A DNA stretch of 64,000 nucleotides. Source: CAYYHA01 sp964471535 (GTDB lineage: Bacteria > Myxococcota > Myxococcia > SLRQ01). Below are positions 31,661 through 39,860 of this stretch, piece by piece. The stretch lies in contig CAYYHA010000003.1 of the NCBI GenBank assembly GCA_964471535.1, forward strand, positions 1 through 64,000, read 5' to 3'. Made by a program: the position numbers and the translations under genes. Within the stretch, counting starts at the first letter, position 1, and the number at the start of each line of letters is the position of its first letter. A model generated the notes under the pieces. It searched no databases. It saw only the letters and a list, made by a program, of their open reading frames with translations, and had not been told where the DNA came from.

Positions 31661-32329
31661 ATGCGACTTGCGTCCTTGCAGCGTCCAGAGGCTCGATTTT
31701 TCATCGTCGCCCTGGTTTTTTCGATGGCCGGCGTCGGCTGCGGCAGCCGCACCTACCTCTACGAGGGCGACGGGGGACCGCAGGACGCGGGCGTCGCCGA
31801 CGCGGGAGACGCAGGCTCGGATGCCGGCCGCGATGCGGGCCCGGGCGCGCCCCTGCTCTTTCGGCTGAGCTTCGCATCGGACATCCCCGAGCAGATCTAC
31901 ATCGACGTGACCTCCTCCGGAGGCTTTGGCCCAGCCTTCCTCACCCTCTACCAGGGCGCGGGCGCCGACGCGCCGAAGGTACGCTTCGAGTCCGACTGTG
32001 CGGTCTGCCCTTGCGACAGTGGATGCACCGGCTGCCCCCTCTGCGGAGCGCCCCTTCCCTTCGTCGTCGCAATCGCCGACGGCGACGCCTACGACTACAC
32101 CTGGGATCTTCGCGTCCACCCCCTCGAGTCCTGTGCCGAGGACGCGGTGTGCCAGTCGGAGGAGGCGGCGGCAGCAGGGCCCTGGCAGGCGGAGTTCTGC
32201 TGGGCGGACGAGGCCACAGGGGAGGGCCCCGAGCAGCAGCTCATCGGGCCGCTGCGCTGTGAGCGCGTCCCCTTCGACCTCCCACCTCGCGAGGCGGTGG
32301 TCGAATACCGTGTGAACTACTCGGGGTGA
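31661..32329 (+). CDS. Lipoprotein with Asp-Ala-Gly linker
   Basis: A 222-residue protein with an excellent Shine-Dalgarno sequence (AGGAGGTGA, ten bases before the ATG), a signal sequence and a lipobox-like GVGC (cysteine about residue 29). A low-complexity linker of Asp, Ala and Gly (about residues 39-63) leads to a single domain of about 155 residues with many Cys (CAVCPCDSGCTGCPLCG), probably disulfide-bonded or metal-binding. Such DAGxDAG linkers are common in lipoproteins of this bacterial group. No function is known. It is divergent from the Nudix operon. Confidence 0.65.
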   Translation: MRLASLQRPEARFFIVALVFSMAGVGCGSRTYLYEGDGGPQDAGVADAGDAGSDAGRDAGPGAPLLFRLSFASDIPEQIYIDVTSSGGFGPAFLTLYQGAGADAPKVRFESDCAVCPCDSGCTGCPLCGAPLPFVVAIADGDAYDYTWDLRVHPLESCAEDAVCQSEEAAAAGPWQAEFCWADEATGEGPEQQLIGPLRCERVPFDLPPREAVVEYRVNYSG

Positions 32330-32361
32330 ACGGCTCCCGGAGGCGCGCGGATCTCCTGCCA

Positions 32362-32378
32362 CCCGCTCGTGGAGCGGG
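32362..32378. terminator. Hairpin between convergent genes
   Basis: CCCGCTC (32362-32368) and GAGCGGG (32372-32378) form a perfect 7-base-pair stem with a GTG loop. It lies between the lipoprotein stop (32329) and the ABC exporter stop (32420), so it may help end both transcripts. There is no U-tract. Confidence 0.4.
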
Positions 32379-32419
32379 CGCCATGGCCCCCGGAGCGGAC
32401 GACGCCCAGGGCCTAGCGC

Positions 32420-34210
32420 CTACGCGGCCGCAGCGTACTGCAGCTCGTAGAGGCGCGCATAGTGACCCCCTCGCGCCAAGAGCTGCTGGTGCGTCCCCTC
32501 CTCGACCACCCGGCCGTGGTGGAGCACGACCACGCGGTCGGCGTTCTCGATGGTGGAGAGCCGGTGTGCAATGACGATGGCGGTGCGTCCTTGCAGCACT
32601 TCCTCCACCGCATCCTGCACCAACGCCTCGGTCTCGCTGTCGACGCTGGCCGTTGCCTCGTCGAGGACGAGGACCTCGGGATCCCGACACAGGGCCCGGG
32701 CGAAGGCGACGAGCTGCCGCTCCCCCGCCGAGAGGTTGCTGCCCCGCTCCTCGACGGGCATCTCGAGCCCCTCCCCTCGCCGGGCGACCACCTGGTCGAG
32801 GTGCACCCGACGCGCCACGGCCTCCACGACCTCCCGGGAGATGGAGGCGTCACCCAGCGTCACGTTCCACGCCAGCGTGCCGCGGAAGAGGTGGGCATCC
32901 TGCAGCACCACGGCGAAGAGGCGCCGCAGCGCCTTCGGGTCCATCTCGCGGATGTCCACTCCATCGATGGTGATGCGCCCCCGATGCGCGCCATCGTCGA
33001 GCTCGTAGAGGCGGGTGAGCAGCCGGATCAACGTCGACTTGCCCGAGCCGGTCGCGCCCACGAGCGCCACCCGCTCCCCGCGGCGGATGGTGAGACTGAC
33101 GTCCTCGAGCACCCACTCCTCGTCGCGGTAAGCAAAGGAAAGGTGCTCGAAGCGGATGGCCTCTCGCAACATGGGCGACACCGGGGCCTCTTCGCTCCGC
33201 GCGCCTGGTGCCGGCTCGGTGTCGAGGAGGGAGAAGACGCGCTCGGCGCTGGCCATCGCCGATTGCATCACCGTGTACTTCGCCGAGAGGTCGCGGATGG
33301 GGATGAAGAACTTCTGGATGTACTCGATGAAGGCTACGAGCACGCCAAAGGTCAGCGCGCCCTGTACGATCCGGCCGCCGCCGTACCAGACGATCGCCGC
33401 CACCGCGACGGACCCGATCATCTCGACGAGGCTGTAGAGCAGCGCATCGTAGCGAATCGCATCGAAGTAGGCGTCTCGGTACTCCGCGTTGATCTCCCGA
33501 AAGCGGGCCGCGTTGTGGTCCTCGCGGACGAAGGCCTGCACCACCGGCATCCCGGAGAGGTTCTCCTGCAGGTAGGCATTGATCCGCGCGATGATGAGCC
33601 GGGTACGCCGGAAGGCGTCGCGGGCCTTCGCCCGGAAGATGGCCACCAGGACGGCGAGCACCGGCACCGCGGCGAAGGTGACCAGGGCGAGCTTGAAGTC
33701 GATGAGCAACATGACGACGACGATGCCCGCCAGAAGGACGACGTCCGCCACCATGGTCACGACCCCGCTGGCAAACATCTCGGTCATGTTCTCGATGTCG
33801 CTGGTCATGCGGGTCATGATCCGACCCAAGGGCGTCCGGTCGAGATAACGCTGTGGGAGCCGCTGCGTGTGCTCGAAGACCTCGAGACGCAGGTCGTTCA
33901 TCGACCTCACCCCCAGCCACTGCAGGAGGTAGACCTGCGCGAAGGTGGCCAGGAGCTGTACGAGGAGGGCACCCACGAAGAGGAGCGCGACGCTTCCGAG
34001 CCCTTCGAGGTGGCCGGTGGCGATGTGCACATCGATGGCCTGCTTGAGCAGGTACGGCTGGGCGAGCTGTGCCGCTGCGGCAATGGGGATGACGAGGAGC
34101 GCGAGCAGGAAGTGCCCCGTGTAGGGGCGCACATAGCGCCACATCCGGGCGACGAGCCGCGCATCGTAGGCGCGGCCGAGCTTCTCCTCGGGGAAGAGTT
34201 CATCCGACAT
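32420..34210 (-). CDS. ABC exporter half-transporter, catalytically complete half
   Basis: A 596-residue type IV ABC exporter subunit: six transmembrane helices (about 35-325), then an ATPase domain with Walker A LVGATGSGKSTL, an altered signature LSAGERQ, Walker B LVLDEATASVDSETE and the His switch IAHRLSTI. The catalytic Glu after Walker B (DE) is present, but the signature is non-canonical; this is the pattern of the TM288 partner in heterodimeric exporters such as TM287/288. Its start lies 11 bases inside the end of the partner gene. Substrates of such pairs are drugs or lipids; none is predicted here. Confidence 0.93.
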   Translation of the reverse strand: MSDELFPEEKLGRAYDARLVARMWRYVRPYTGHFLLALLVIPIAAAAQLAQPYLLKQAIDVHIATGHLEGLGSVALLFVGALLVQLLATFAQVYLLQWLGVRSMNDLRLEVFEHTQRLPQRYLDRTPLGRIMTRMTSDIENMTEMFASGVVTMVADVVLLAGIVVVMLLIDFKLALVTFAAVPVLAVLVAIFRAKARDAFRRTRLIIARINAYLQENLSGMPVVQAFVREDHNAARFREINAEYRDAYFDAIRYDALLYSLVEMIGSVAVAAIVWYGGGRIVQGALTFGVLVAFIEYIQKFFIPIRDLSAKYTVMQSAMASAERVFSLLDTEPAPGARSEEAPVSPMLREAIRFEHLSFAYRDEEWVLEDVSLTIRRGERVALVGATGSGKSTLIRLLTRLYELDDGAHRGRITIDGVDIREMDPKALRRLFAVVLQDAHLFRGTLAWNVTLGDASISREVVEAVARRVHLDQVVARRGEGLEMPVEERGSNLSAGERQLVAFARALCRDPEVLVLDEATASVDSETEALVQDAVEEVLQGRTAIVIAHRLSTIENADRVVVLHHGRVVEEGTHQQLLARGGHYARLYELQYAAAA

Positions 34211-36023
34211 CGGCGCGCTCCTGCGGGGGAAGATCGACCGGCGCAGGATCGTCCGAATCGAGCTCGGCCTCGAGGCGTTGCCGGCGCCACAGATCTGCGT
34301 ACAGCCCCGGCTCTTGGCACAGCGTCTCGTGGGTACCCCGCTGCGTGATTCGCCCTCCCTCGAGCACGATGATCTCGTCGCATCCCTTCACCGCGGCAAT
34401 CCGATGGCTCACCACCAGCGCCGTCCTCCCCTCCATCACCTCGGACAGGGAGGCGAGGATGCGTGCCTCGGTGTCCGCATCCACACTCGAGAGGGAGTCG
34501 TCGAGGATGAGGATGCGCGGCTCCGTCAACAGCGCCCGGGCCAGGGCTATGCGCTGCCGCTGCCCGCCCGAAAGGGTGACGCCCCGCTCCCCCACCAGCG
34601 TGTCGTAGCCCCGTGGAAAACGCACGATGTCCTCGTGCACTGCGGCCAGCTTCGCCGCCGCGATCACTTCTTCTCGGCTCGCCTCCGGCCGGCCGAAGGC
34701 GATGTTCTCGTGGAGCGTGGCGGAGAAGAGAAAGGGATCCTGCGGCGCATAGCCGATGGCCTGCCGGAGCTGACGCAGAGGAATGTCGAGCACGTCGTGG
34801 CCATCGATGAAGATCGTCCCCCGCTCCACCGGCTTCAGGCGGGGCAGGAGGTCGACCAACGTCGATTTGCCCCCGCCGGTGCTGCCGACGATCCCCAGGG
34901 TCCTCCCGGCGGGCACGTCGAGCCGAATGTCTTCCAGCGCCACACTGCCATCGTCAGGCCAGCGCCAGGTGAGCCCGCGCACCTCTACGTGGCCCTTCAG
35001 TGGCGGCACCGGCCGAACTCCGGGTACATCGAAGATGGCCGGTTGGGCGAGGAAGAGCTCGTTGATGCGGCGCATCGCCGAGCGGCCCCGCTGCCAGATG
35101 GAGAGCATCCATCCCAGTGCCAGAGTGGGCCAGGCGAGATGTGCCAGATAGCCGTTGAAGGCAACCAGATCGCCCAGCGAGATCCGCCCCGAGATCACGG
35201 CCCGACCGCCGAGGTAGAGCACCACCAGGGTACCGACGCCTCCCAGGACCCCAAAGAGAGGGACCATCGCGCCGCGCGTGAGCGCCAGATCCAGGGAACG
35301 CCGCAGGAAGCGGTCGTTGTGGTCCGCGAAGCGTCGGACCGCCTCCTCCTCGCGCGCATAGGCCTTGATCACCTGCTGCCCCGAGAGGTTCTCCTGCAGG
35401 TACTCCGACATCTCGCCGAGGCTCTCCTGTACCGCGCGTGAGCGCAGGTAGAGCCGCATGCCGAAATGCCGCATGGCCAGCAGGATGAACGGATACGGTA
35501 CGAGCGCCGCCAGGGTGAGGCGGGGGTCGATGTACAGCATCAAGGAGAGGCCGACCGCGTAGGCGACCGCCGTATTGATGAAGTTCAGGATTCCCGGGCC
35601 TAGAAGGAGACGAACCTGGGAGAGGTCGTTCACCGCTCGGCTCATGATCTCCCCCACGCTCCGCTCGCGGAAGAAGGTGGGGTGCATCGCGGCGAGGTGA
35701 TCGAAGAGTTCGGTGCGCAGGTCGTACTCCACCCGGCGGCCCGAGTTGAAGATGAGGATGCGGGACAGGGTGCGGATCACTGCCATCGCGACCGCAGCAA
35801 CGGCCATCCACAGGGCGTAGGTGCTTGCTTCGGCCCATGCCCCGGCATCGGACGCCTCGAGCGCGTCGACGGCGCGCTTCAGGAGCCAGGGGATGGCCAG
35901 CGCCAGGAGATTGGTGAGCACCAGCGCCAGGAATCCCGCCAGGAAGGCACCGCGGTAGCGGGCAAAGTAGTCACGAATGCGCCGCTGCCCAGGACGCACC
36001 CGTAGCCTCTCCGCTGTCGCCAT
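34200..36023 (-). CDS. ABC exporter half-transporter, degenerate half
   Basis: A 607-residue type IV ABC exporter subunit with N-terminal transmembrane region (about 20-310) and C-terminal ATPase. Walker A is GSTGGGKSTL and the signature is canonical (LSGGQRQRIALARALL), but Walker B ends ILDDSLSSVDADTE, with Asp where the catalytic Glu should be. This is the TM287-type half whose own Walker site cannot hydrolyse efficiently, while its signature completes the active site with the partner. The partner gene overlaps it by 11 bases, so the two are made in equal amounts and form a heterodimer in the inner membrane. Confidence 0.93.
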   Translation of the reverse strand: MATAERLRVRPGQRRIRDYFARYRGAFLAGFLALVLTNLLALAIPWLLKRAVDALEASDAGAWAEASTYALWMAVAAVAMAVIRTLSRILIFNSGRRVEYDLRTELFDHLAAMHPTFFRERSVGEIMSRAVNDLSQVRLLLGPGILNFINTAVAYAVGLSLMLYIDPRLTLAALVPYPFILLAMRHFGMRLYLRSRAVQESLGEMSEYLQENLSGQQVIKAYAREEEAVRRFADHNDRFLRRSLDLALTRGAMVPLFGVLGGVGTLVVLYLGGRAVISGRISLGDLVAFNGYLAHLAWPTLALGWMLSIWQRGRSAMRRINELFLAQPAIFDVPGVRPVPPLKGHVEVRGLTWRWPDDGSVALEDIRLDVPAGRTLGIVGSTGGGKSTLVDLLPRLKPVERGTIFIDGHDVLDIPLRQLRQAIGYAPQDPFLFSATLHENIAFGRPEASREEVIAAAKLAAVHEDIVRFPRGYDTLVGERGVTLSGGQRQRIALARALLTEPRILILDDSLSSVDADTEARILASLSEVMEGRTALVVSHRIAAVKGCDEIIVLEGGRITQRGTHETLCQEPGLYADLWRRQRLEAELDSDDPAPVDLPPQERADVG

Positions 36024-36093
36024 GGCAGCCCAGGGTTCGGCCGGAGCCCCTGCCTGTCAAGCGGGGCCTCGAGCCCCGCGACCGAGCCCTCCC

Positions 36094-37770
36094 CTACTGG
36101 CAGGCGTTGCCCTGTGGGATGCACACCTTCGATGCGACGCACCGCATCTTCTGGTAGCCGACCTCTTGGCAGCGCGTGGGTCCCGGCGGCAGTCCACTGA
36201 CGTCGGTGGGGCACTCGGCATCGCTGCTGCATTCGCACTGGTAGACCGCGTTGTGGCACTTCTTCGTGTTCGTCGAAGGGTCGGTCACGCAGTCCCAGTT
36301 CTGCGGGCAGTCGCTCGCCGCCATGCAATCGGCACCCCAGGGCCCATCGTCCACGCAGGTCCCGTTGCCACAGCTGGTCGGGTTGCCGGGATCACAGGGC
36401 GCCTCGATGTACTGGCACTGCCAGAGGGTGGGGCAGTCCTTTGCCGTCTCGCAGGTAAGCGCGCAGAGCTGCGCCATGCCCACGGGGAGACAGAGGTTGG
36501 GATCACGAGGATCTTCCTTGGGGTTGGCGAAGTTGGCGCAGCCGTCGTGGTCGGAGCAGGAGCGACACCAGGGCGGGTTCGGTGCAAGGACACAGCCAGG
36601 CAGCGCCGGCTCGGGGGCCGGGGCCAAGCCGTTGCACACCACCGGGTCGCACGAGTCGCGGGAGGGATTCCCGGTCACGTTGCGACACTCGCCGCAGCAG
36701 AATTGGTTGGCCTGGCAGGCGAGCGCAGCGCCTCCTCGCTCTACGCAGTCCATGAGGTAGCACTCCCCCTGCTCGTTGCAACCGTAGGGCAGGCGGCAGT
36801 CGGGGCTGTCCGCACCCAATCCCCGCTCCGGGCGGCAGCGATCGGTGACACAGGTGTGGTTGTCGACGTCGCAGAAGCCCAGGTAGGGGCTGGTATCCGG
36901 CACCTCACACTCGACGTCGTCGATGCAGCCTTCGGGGCGGCAGCGCGTCACGTTGCCCACGTCCACCTTGCAGACGAAGGAGGGATCGATGTCCGCGCAG
37001 GTGTCGTTGGCCGGATCACAGGGGGCGCGGCACTTGCCGTCGTGGTCGCAGACCTTTCCCGTCGGGCAGGTGCTCTCGCCCGTCTCCAGATCGAAGACAC
37101 ACCCGCGCGTGCAGGTTCCCGTGTTCAGGTTGCAGACCGGACGGCTCGGCGGACAGTCGGCATCGGAGGTGCACACGAAGATCGACTCACAGCTCGCCCC
37201 GCCGGCGGGGACGCAGTAGACGCCGTTGGCATCGGCCTCGTAGCCCTGAGGGCATCCGCGGTTGCCCGCCTTCTGCAGGCACACCTTCTCCCCCTGGTGC
37301 TCCACGCAGAACGCCTGCTCGGTGTAGGTCGGCAGGTCACCGCACTCCGCATCGGTATTGCACGGCGTGCACATCTCCCGGCGCTTCTTGCACACCTGTC
37401 CCTCGGGATCGCAGACGCAATCCTCCTCGTCTGTGCCCCCGCACCCCCAACCCGGGCTCTGCTGGTTCATGTCGTCGTAGTTGCAGTTCGCATAGCCGTA
37501 CTGCGGATTGCAGGGATGGCCAGGGACGCAGGTCCCGGTGAGGAGATCGCACACCTCGTCTGCGGCGCAGTCGTCCCAGTCGCTCTCGCAGGGCGGCGGA
37601 CCCGCGTCCGGCGGGGGCCCACCGTCGCCTCCGTCGCGAGGGCCGCCGCCGTCGGGCGCGCCCCCCCCGTCACCGCCGCCCCCACCGTCCGCCGTGCCAG
37701 AGGAAGGGGGGCACGCGATGAGCAGCAGGGAGAAGGGCAGGAGCAGGAATGCGCGTCGCAGAGATGCCAT
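36094..37770 (-). CDS. Large Cys-rich lipoprotein
   Basis: A 558-residue lipoprotein (signal with LLIAC, cysteine about residue 20; Shine-Dalgarno GAGG before the ATG). A Gly/Asp/Pro-rich linker follows (about 25-60). The rest is Cys-rich: many short units such as CNPQYGYANCNYDD and CTSDADCPPSRPVCNLNTGTC, a pattern with Cys spaced every 5-10 residues that resembles EGF-like or myxococcal Cys-rich repeat proteins. Such proteins are common on the surface of myxobacteria; the disulfide-knotted repeats presumably stabilise an extracellular structure. No enzymatic motif is visible. It is a single gene, divergent from moaD. Confidence 0.75.
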   Translation of the reverse strand: MASLRRAFLLLPFSLLLIACPPSSGTADGGGGGDGGGAPDGGGPRDGGDGGPPPDAGPPPCESDWDDCAADEVCDLLTGTCVPGHPCNPQYGYANCNYDDMNQQSPGWGCGGTDEEDCVCDPEGQVCKKRREMCTPCNTDAECGDLPTYTEQAFCVEHQGEKVCLQKAGNRGCPQGYEADANGVYCVPAGGASCESIFVCTSDADCPPSRPVCNLNTGTCTRGCVFDLETGESTCPTGKVCDHDGKCRAPCDPANDTCADIDPSFVCKVDVGNVTRCRPEGCIDDVECEVPDTSPYLGFCDVDNHTCVTDRCRPERGLGADSPDCRLPYGCNEQGECYLMDCVERGGAALACQANQFCCGECRNVTGNPSRDSCDPVVCNGLAPAPEPALPGCVLAPNPPWCRSCSDHDGCANFANPKEDPRDPNLCLPVGMAQLCALTCETAKDCPTLWQCQYIEAPCDPGNPTSCGNGTCVDDGPWGADCMAASDCPQNWDCVTDPSTNTKKCHNAVYQCECSSDAECPTDVSGLPPGPTRCQEVGYQKMRCVASKVCIPQGNACQ

Positions 37771-37969
37771 GGGTCCGTTACCTCGTCTTCCCGAGCAGGG
37801 GAGAAATGGCGGCGCCATCTTGACAGGAAGGCGCCGAATCCCGCAACCACCGCGCCGCGCGGCGCGACGCGGCCGCGCCGGAGTGGAAGCACGTGGCCGC
37901 GGCACGGGCTGCGCCAGGCCCGATCGCCCATGCTGGCACCGGTCGAAGAGTTCTGCTTCCATCCTCCCC

Positions 37970-38215
37970 ATGAAGGTGCGGGTGCTCTACTTCGCCATCG
38001 CCCGGGAGAAGGCGGGGCAGCGCGAGGAGGAAATTCAGCTCGAGGGTCCGCTGACGGTCGCCGCGATCCGTGAGGTGCTCGCTGAGCGACACCCAGGCCT
38101 CGCCCCGCTCCTCCCGCGGCTGCGCCTCGCGATCGACGAGGCCTTCGCCCCCGACGATGCCCCGGTGCCCGAGGGCGCGGTGGTGGCGGTGATTCCCCCC
38201 GTCTCGGGAGGCTGA
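37970..38215 (+). CDS. moaD: Molybdopterin synthase small subunit MoaD
   Basis: An 81-residue ubiquitin-like protein that carries sulfur as a C-terminal thiocarboxylate for molybdopterin formation. It has the family beta-grasp (VRVLYFAIAREKAG, LPRLRLAIDEAF) and the essential C-terminal Gly-Gly (PPVSGG). Small genes like this are easily missed. moaE starts four bases after its stop, so they form an operon that supplies the large and small subunits of molybdopterin synthase. No other molybdenum cofactor genes are in the window. Confidence 0.93.
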   Translation: MKVRVLYFAIAREKAGQREEEIQLEGPLTVAAIREVLAERHPGLAPLLPRLRLAIDEAFAPDDAPVPEGAVVAVIPPVSGG

Positions 38216-38219
38216 ACGC

Positions 38220-38630
38220 ATGTACGAGGTTCGCGAGGTTCCCATCTCCACCGAAGAGGTCCTAGCCGCGGTCCACAGCGACGGCACCGGAGCCGTCGTG
38301 ACCTTCACGGGGGTGGTGCGCGCGCAGAGCCGCGGGCGCGCAGTTCTGCGCCTCGAATACGAAGCGTACGTCCCGATGGCCGAGAAGGTGCTCCGGGCCA
38401 TCGGTGACGAGATTGCCGAGCGGTGGCCCGGCGCCCGCACCGCCGTCCTCCACCGCATCGGCACGCTCCACCCCGGCGAGGTTGCGGTCGCTATCGCGGT
38501 GGCGGCACCCCATCGCGCGGAAGCCTTCGAGGGCTGCCGCCACGCCATCGAGCGCCTGAAGGAAGACGTCCCCATCTGGAAGCGGGAGGTCTTCCGCGAC
38601 GGCTCAGAGTGGCGGGGTCTCGGACCGTAA
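38220..38630 (+). CDS. moaE: Molybdopterin synthase catalytic subunit MoaE
   Basis: A 136-residue protein that with MoaD converts precursor Z (cPMP) to molybdopterin. Family motifs are clear: GAVVTFTGVVRAQSRGR, LEYEAYVPMAEK, HRIGTLHPGEVAVAIAVAAPHR, and the catalytic Lys region LKEDVPIWKREVF. The start follows moaD by four bases. Both are read through toward a convergent thioesterase gene; an inverted repeat between them may end transcription. Confidence 0.95.
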   Translation: MYEVREVPISTEEVLAAVHSDGTGAVVTFTGVVRAQSRGRAVLRLEYEAYVPMAEKVLRAIGDEIAERWPGARTAVLHRIGTLHPGEVAVAIAVAAPHRAEAFEGCRHAIERLKEDVPIWKREVFRDGSEWRGLGP

Positions 38631-38678
38631 AAGATTGCCCCGCAGCGCACGCCCATCCGGCGCCGCGCGGTTGACAGA

Positions 38679-38723
38679 GCGCGGGGAGCTTACGCCCATG
38701 GAGAGCCCCCAGGCTCCCCGCGC
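38679..38723. repeat. Inverted repeat between convergent genes
   Basis: GCGCGGGGAGC (38679-38689) and its exact complement GCTCCCCGCGC (38713-38723) are separated by 23 bases, between the moaE stop and the thioesterase stop. It could form a hairpin in either transcript and work as a bidirectional terminator, or be a protein-binding palindrome. There is no T-run. Confidence 0.4.
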
Positions 38724-38735
38724 GATGTCCAAAGG

Positions 38736-39497
38736 TCAGGACGGCCGATGCCGCGTCGCGGCCAGCAGCAGGGTACGGCCGTCGCTCGGCCGATGGATCG
38801 CATGGTGCGCCACCGCATGGTGCGCCACCGCGTGGTTCGCCGGCGTGCCCTCCTGCACCCGGACGCACACCGTGTCGCCACCTCGCGCCTCGGCACGGAA
38901 TGCGACGTCCAAGGCAGCAGGCACTGCGGGCTCGGCGCCGGCTGCGAGGGCATCGAGAATCCATCGCACATAGGCCACGTTGTTCACGTGGCCCACCGGA
39001 TCCAGATCGCTGGGCCGCACGGTGCGAAGCTGCTCCCGCGAGGTCCAGGTGGGCTCCGCGAGGCGCGCGTAGGGCCCCCCGATGGCCCGCGGCCTCTCGG
39101 CGACGGGATGCCCCCGCACGAAGTCGGGTAGCCGAACGGCGCGCCGGCGTTCGAGGGAGATTACCAGCCAGCGGCTGCGGGCCCGCGCCAGGACCTGGCC
39201 GTCCCGAAGGAGCAGGAAGTCTCGGTGGGCGAAGAGGCGCTCCGCGCCCGCAGGCCAGGTCTCGACCACGACCTCTTCACCCGCCCGCGGGAGCCCGTCG
39301 ATCTCGAGATGGAGTCGTTCGAGCACCCATGCATAGCCCTCGCGCATCAGGCGCTCCATGGACAGGCCCATCGCCTGCGCATGGCGCCCTGCCGCCTCCT
39401 GCAGGTAGTCGCAGAGCCGATCGATCCGAAGCGACGCATCGGGTCGGGCATCGTAGCTTCGGACCCGAAAGCCTTCGCGCAGGAGAGGACCCTTCAC
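38736..39497 (-). CDS. Acyl-ACP thioesterase-like protein
   Basis: A 253-residue protein with two hotdog-fold halves, as in acyl-ACP thioesterases of the FatA/FatB type, which release fatty acids from acyl carrier protein. The first half runs from REGFRVRSYDARPDASL through GYAWVLERLHLEI, the second contains the catalytic Asn-His segment PVGHVNNVAYVRWILDAL. The GTG start overlaps the stop of the upstream 118-residue gene by four bases (GTGA). The C-terminus contains a short repetitive stretch (NHAVAHHAVAHHAIH) coded by a 15-base tandem repeat (38801-38845), which is not part of the usual fold. Confidence 0.82.
   Translation of the reverse strand: MKGPLLREGFRVRSYDARPDASLRIDRLCDYLQEAAGRHAQAMGLSMERLMREGYAWVLERLHLEIDGLPRAGEEVVVETWPAGAERLFAHRDFLLLRDGQVLARARSRWLVISLERRRAVRLPDFVRGHPVAERPRAIGGPYARLAEPTWTSREQLRTVRPSDLDPVGHVNNVAYVRWILDALAAGAEPAVPAALDVAFRAEARGGDTVCVRVQEGTPANHAVAHHAVAHHAIHRPSDGRTLLLAATRHRPS
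38801..38845 (+). repeat. Tandem repeat of 15 bases inside thioesterase gene
   Basis: Two identical units (CATGGTGCGCCACCG at 38801-38815 and 38816-38830) and one degenerate unit (38831-38845). The array lies in frame in the thioesterase C-terminus, so length changes of one unit would add or remove five residues without a frameshift. Confidence 0.85.
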
Positions 39498-39850
39498 TGG
39501 TACTTCGCCTCGAGCTCGGCCCAGGAGGCATGGACCCGGATGGGGAGCTTGGAAAAGATGCCCACCACCCGCCCACCGGTGCGCACCACCAGGCGGGTGG
39601 CCACGAGATCGACGCAGGCGATCCTGCCTCGCCAAGCCTTCATCGCCGCTTGCCAGGCTTCGCGCGCGTCCACGTCGTAGCCGCTCATCCCCCGGGCATC
39701 CCAGACCATGATGACGGGCTCTGCCACCGGGGCCAGCAGAGCTTCGATCTCGTCGAGTGCCTTGCGTGCGCCGGCCCCGTCGAGGTGCCCCTCGAAGGTG
39801 ACGCGCAGCGCCCGTACCTTGCCGATCTCGGCCCACGCGACCCGTGTCAT
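39494..39850 (-). CDS. SpoIIAA/STAS-like small protein
   Basis: A 118-residue cytoplasmic protein with the STAS-like or SpoIIAA-like pattern: strand VRALRVTFEGHL, helix GARKALDEIEALLAPV, strand EPVIMVWDARGMSGYDVDAREAWQAAMK, then IACVDLVATRLVVRTGG. The motif DARGMSGYD corresponds to the region that is phosphorylated in anti-anti-sigma factors, but the sequence is divergent and a regulatory role is only an inference. Its ATG at 39850 lies 10 bases after the GH1 gene stop and it overlaps the thioesterase GTG. Confidence 0.5.
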   Translation of the reverse strand: MTRVAWAEIGKVRALRVTFEGHLDGAGARKALDEIEALLAPVAEPVIMVWDARGMSGYDVDAREAWQAAMKAWRGRIACVDLVATRLVVRTGGRVVGIFSKLPIRVHASWAELEAKYQ

Positions 39851-39860
39851 CGACGTCTCC

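Noticed and set aside
36094..37770. Cys-rich protein as a multiheme cytochrome
   Set aside because: No CxxCH heme motifs; Cys spacing fits disulfide repeats instead.
38671..38676. Perfect TTGACA box as promoter
   Set aside because: No suitable -10 within 15-19 bases, and it points into a convergent gene with no plus-strand gene downstream.
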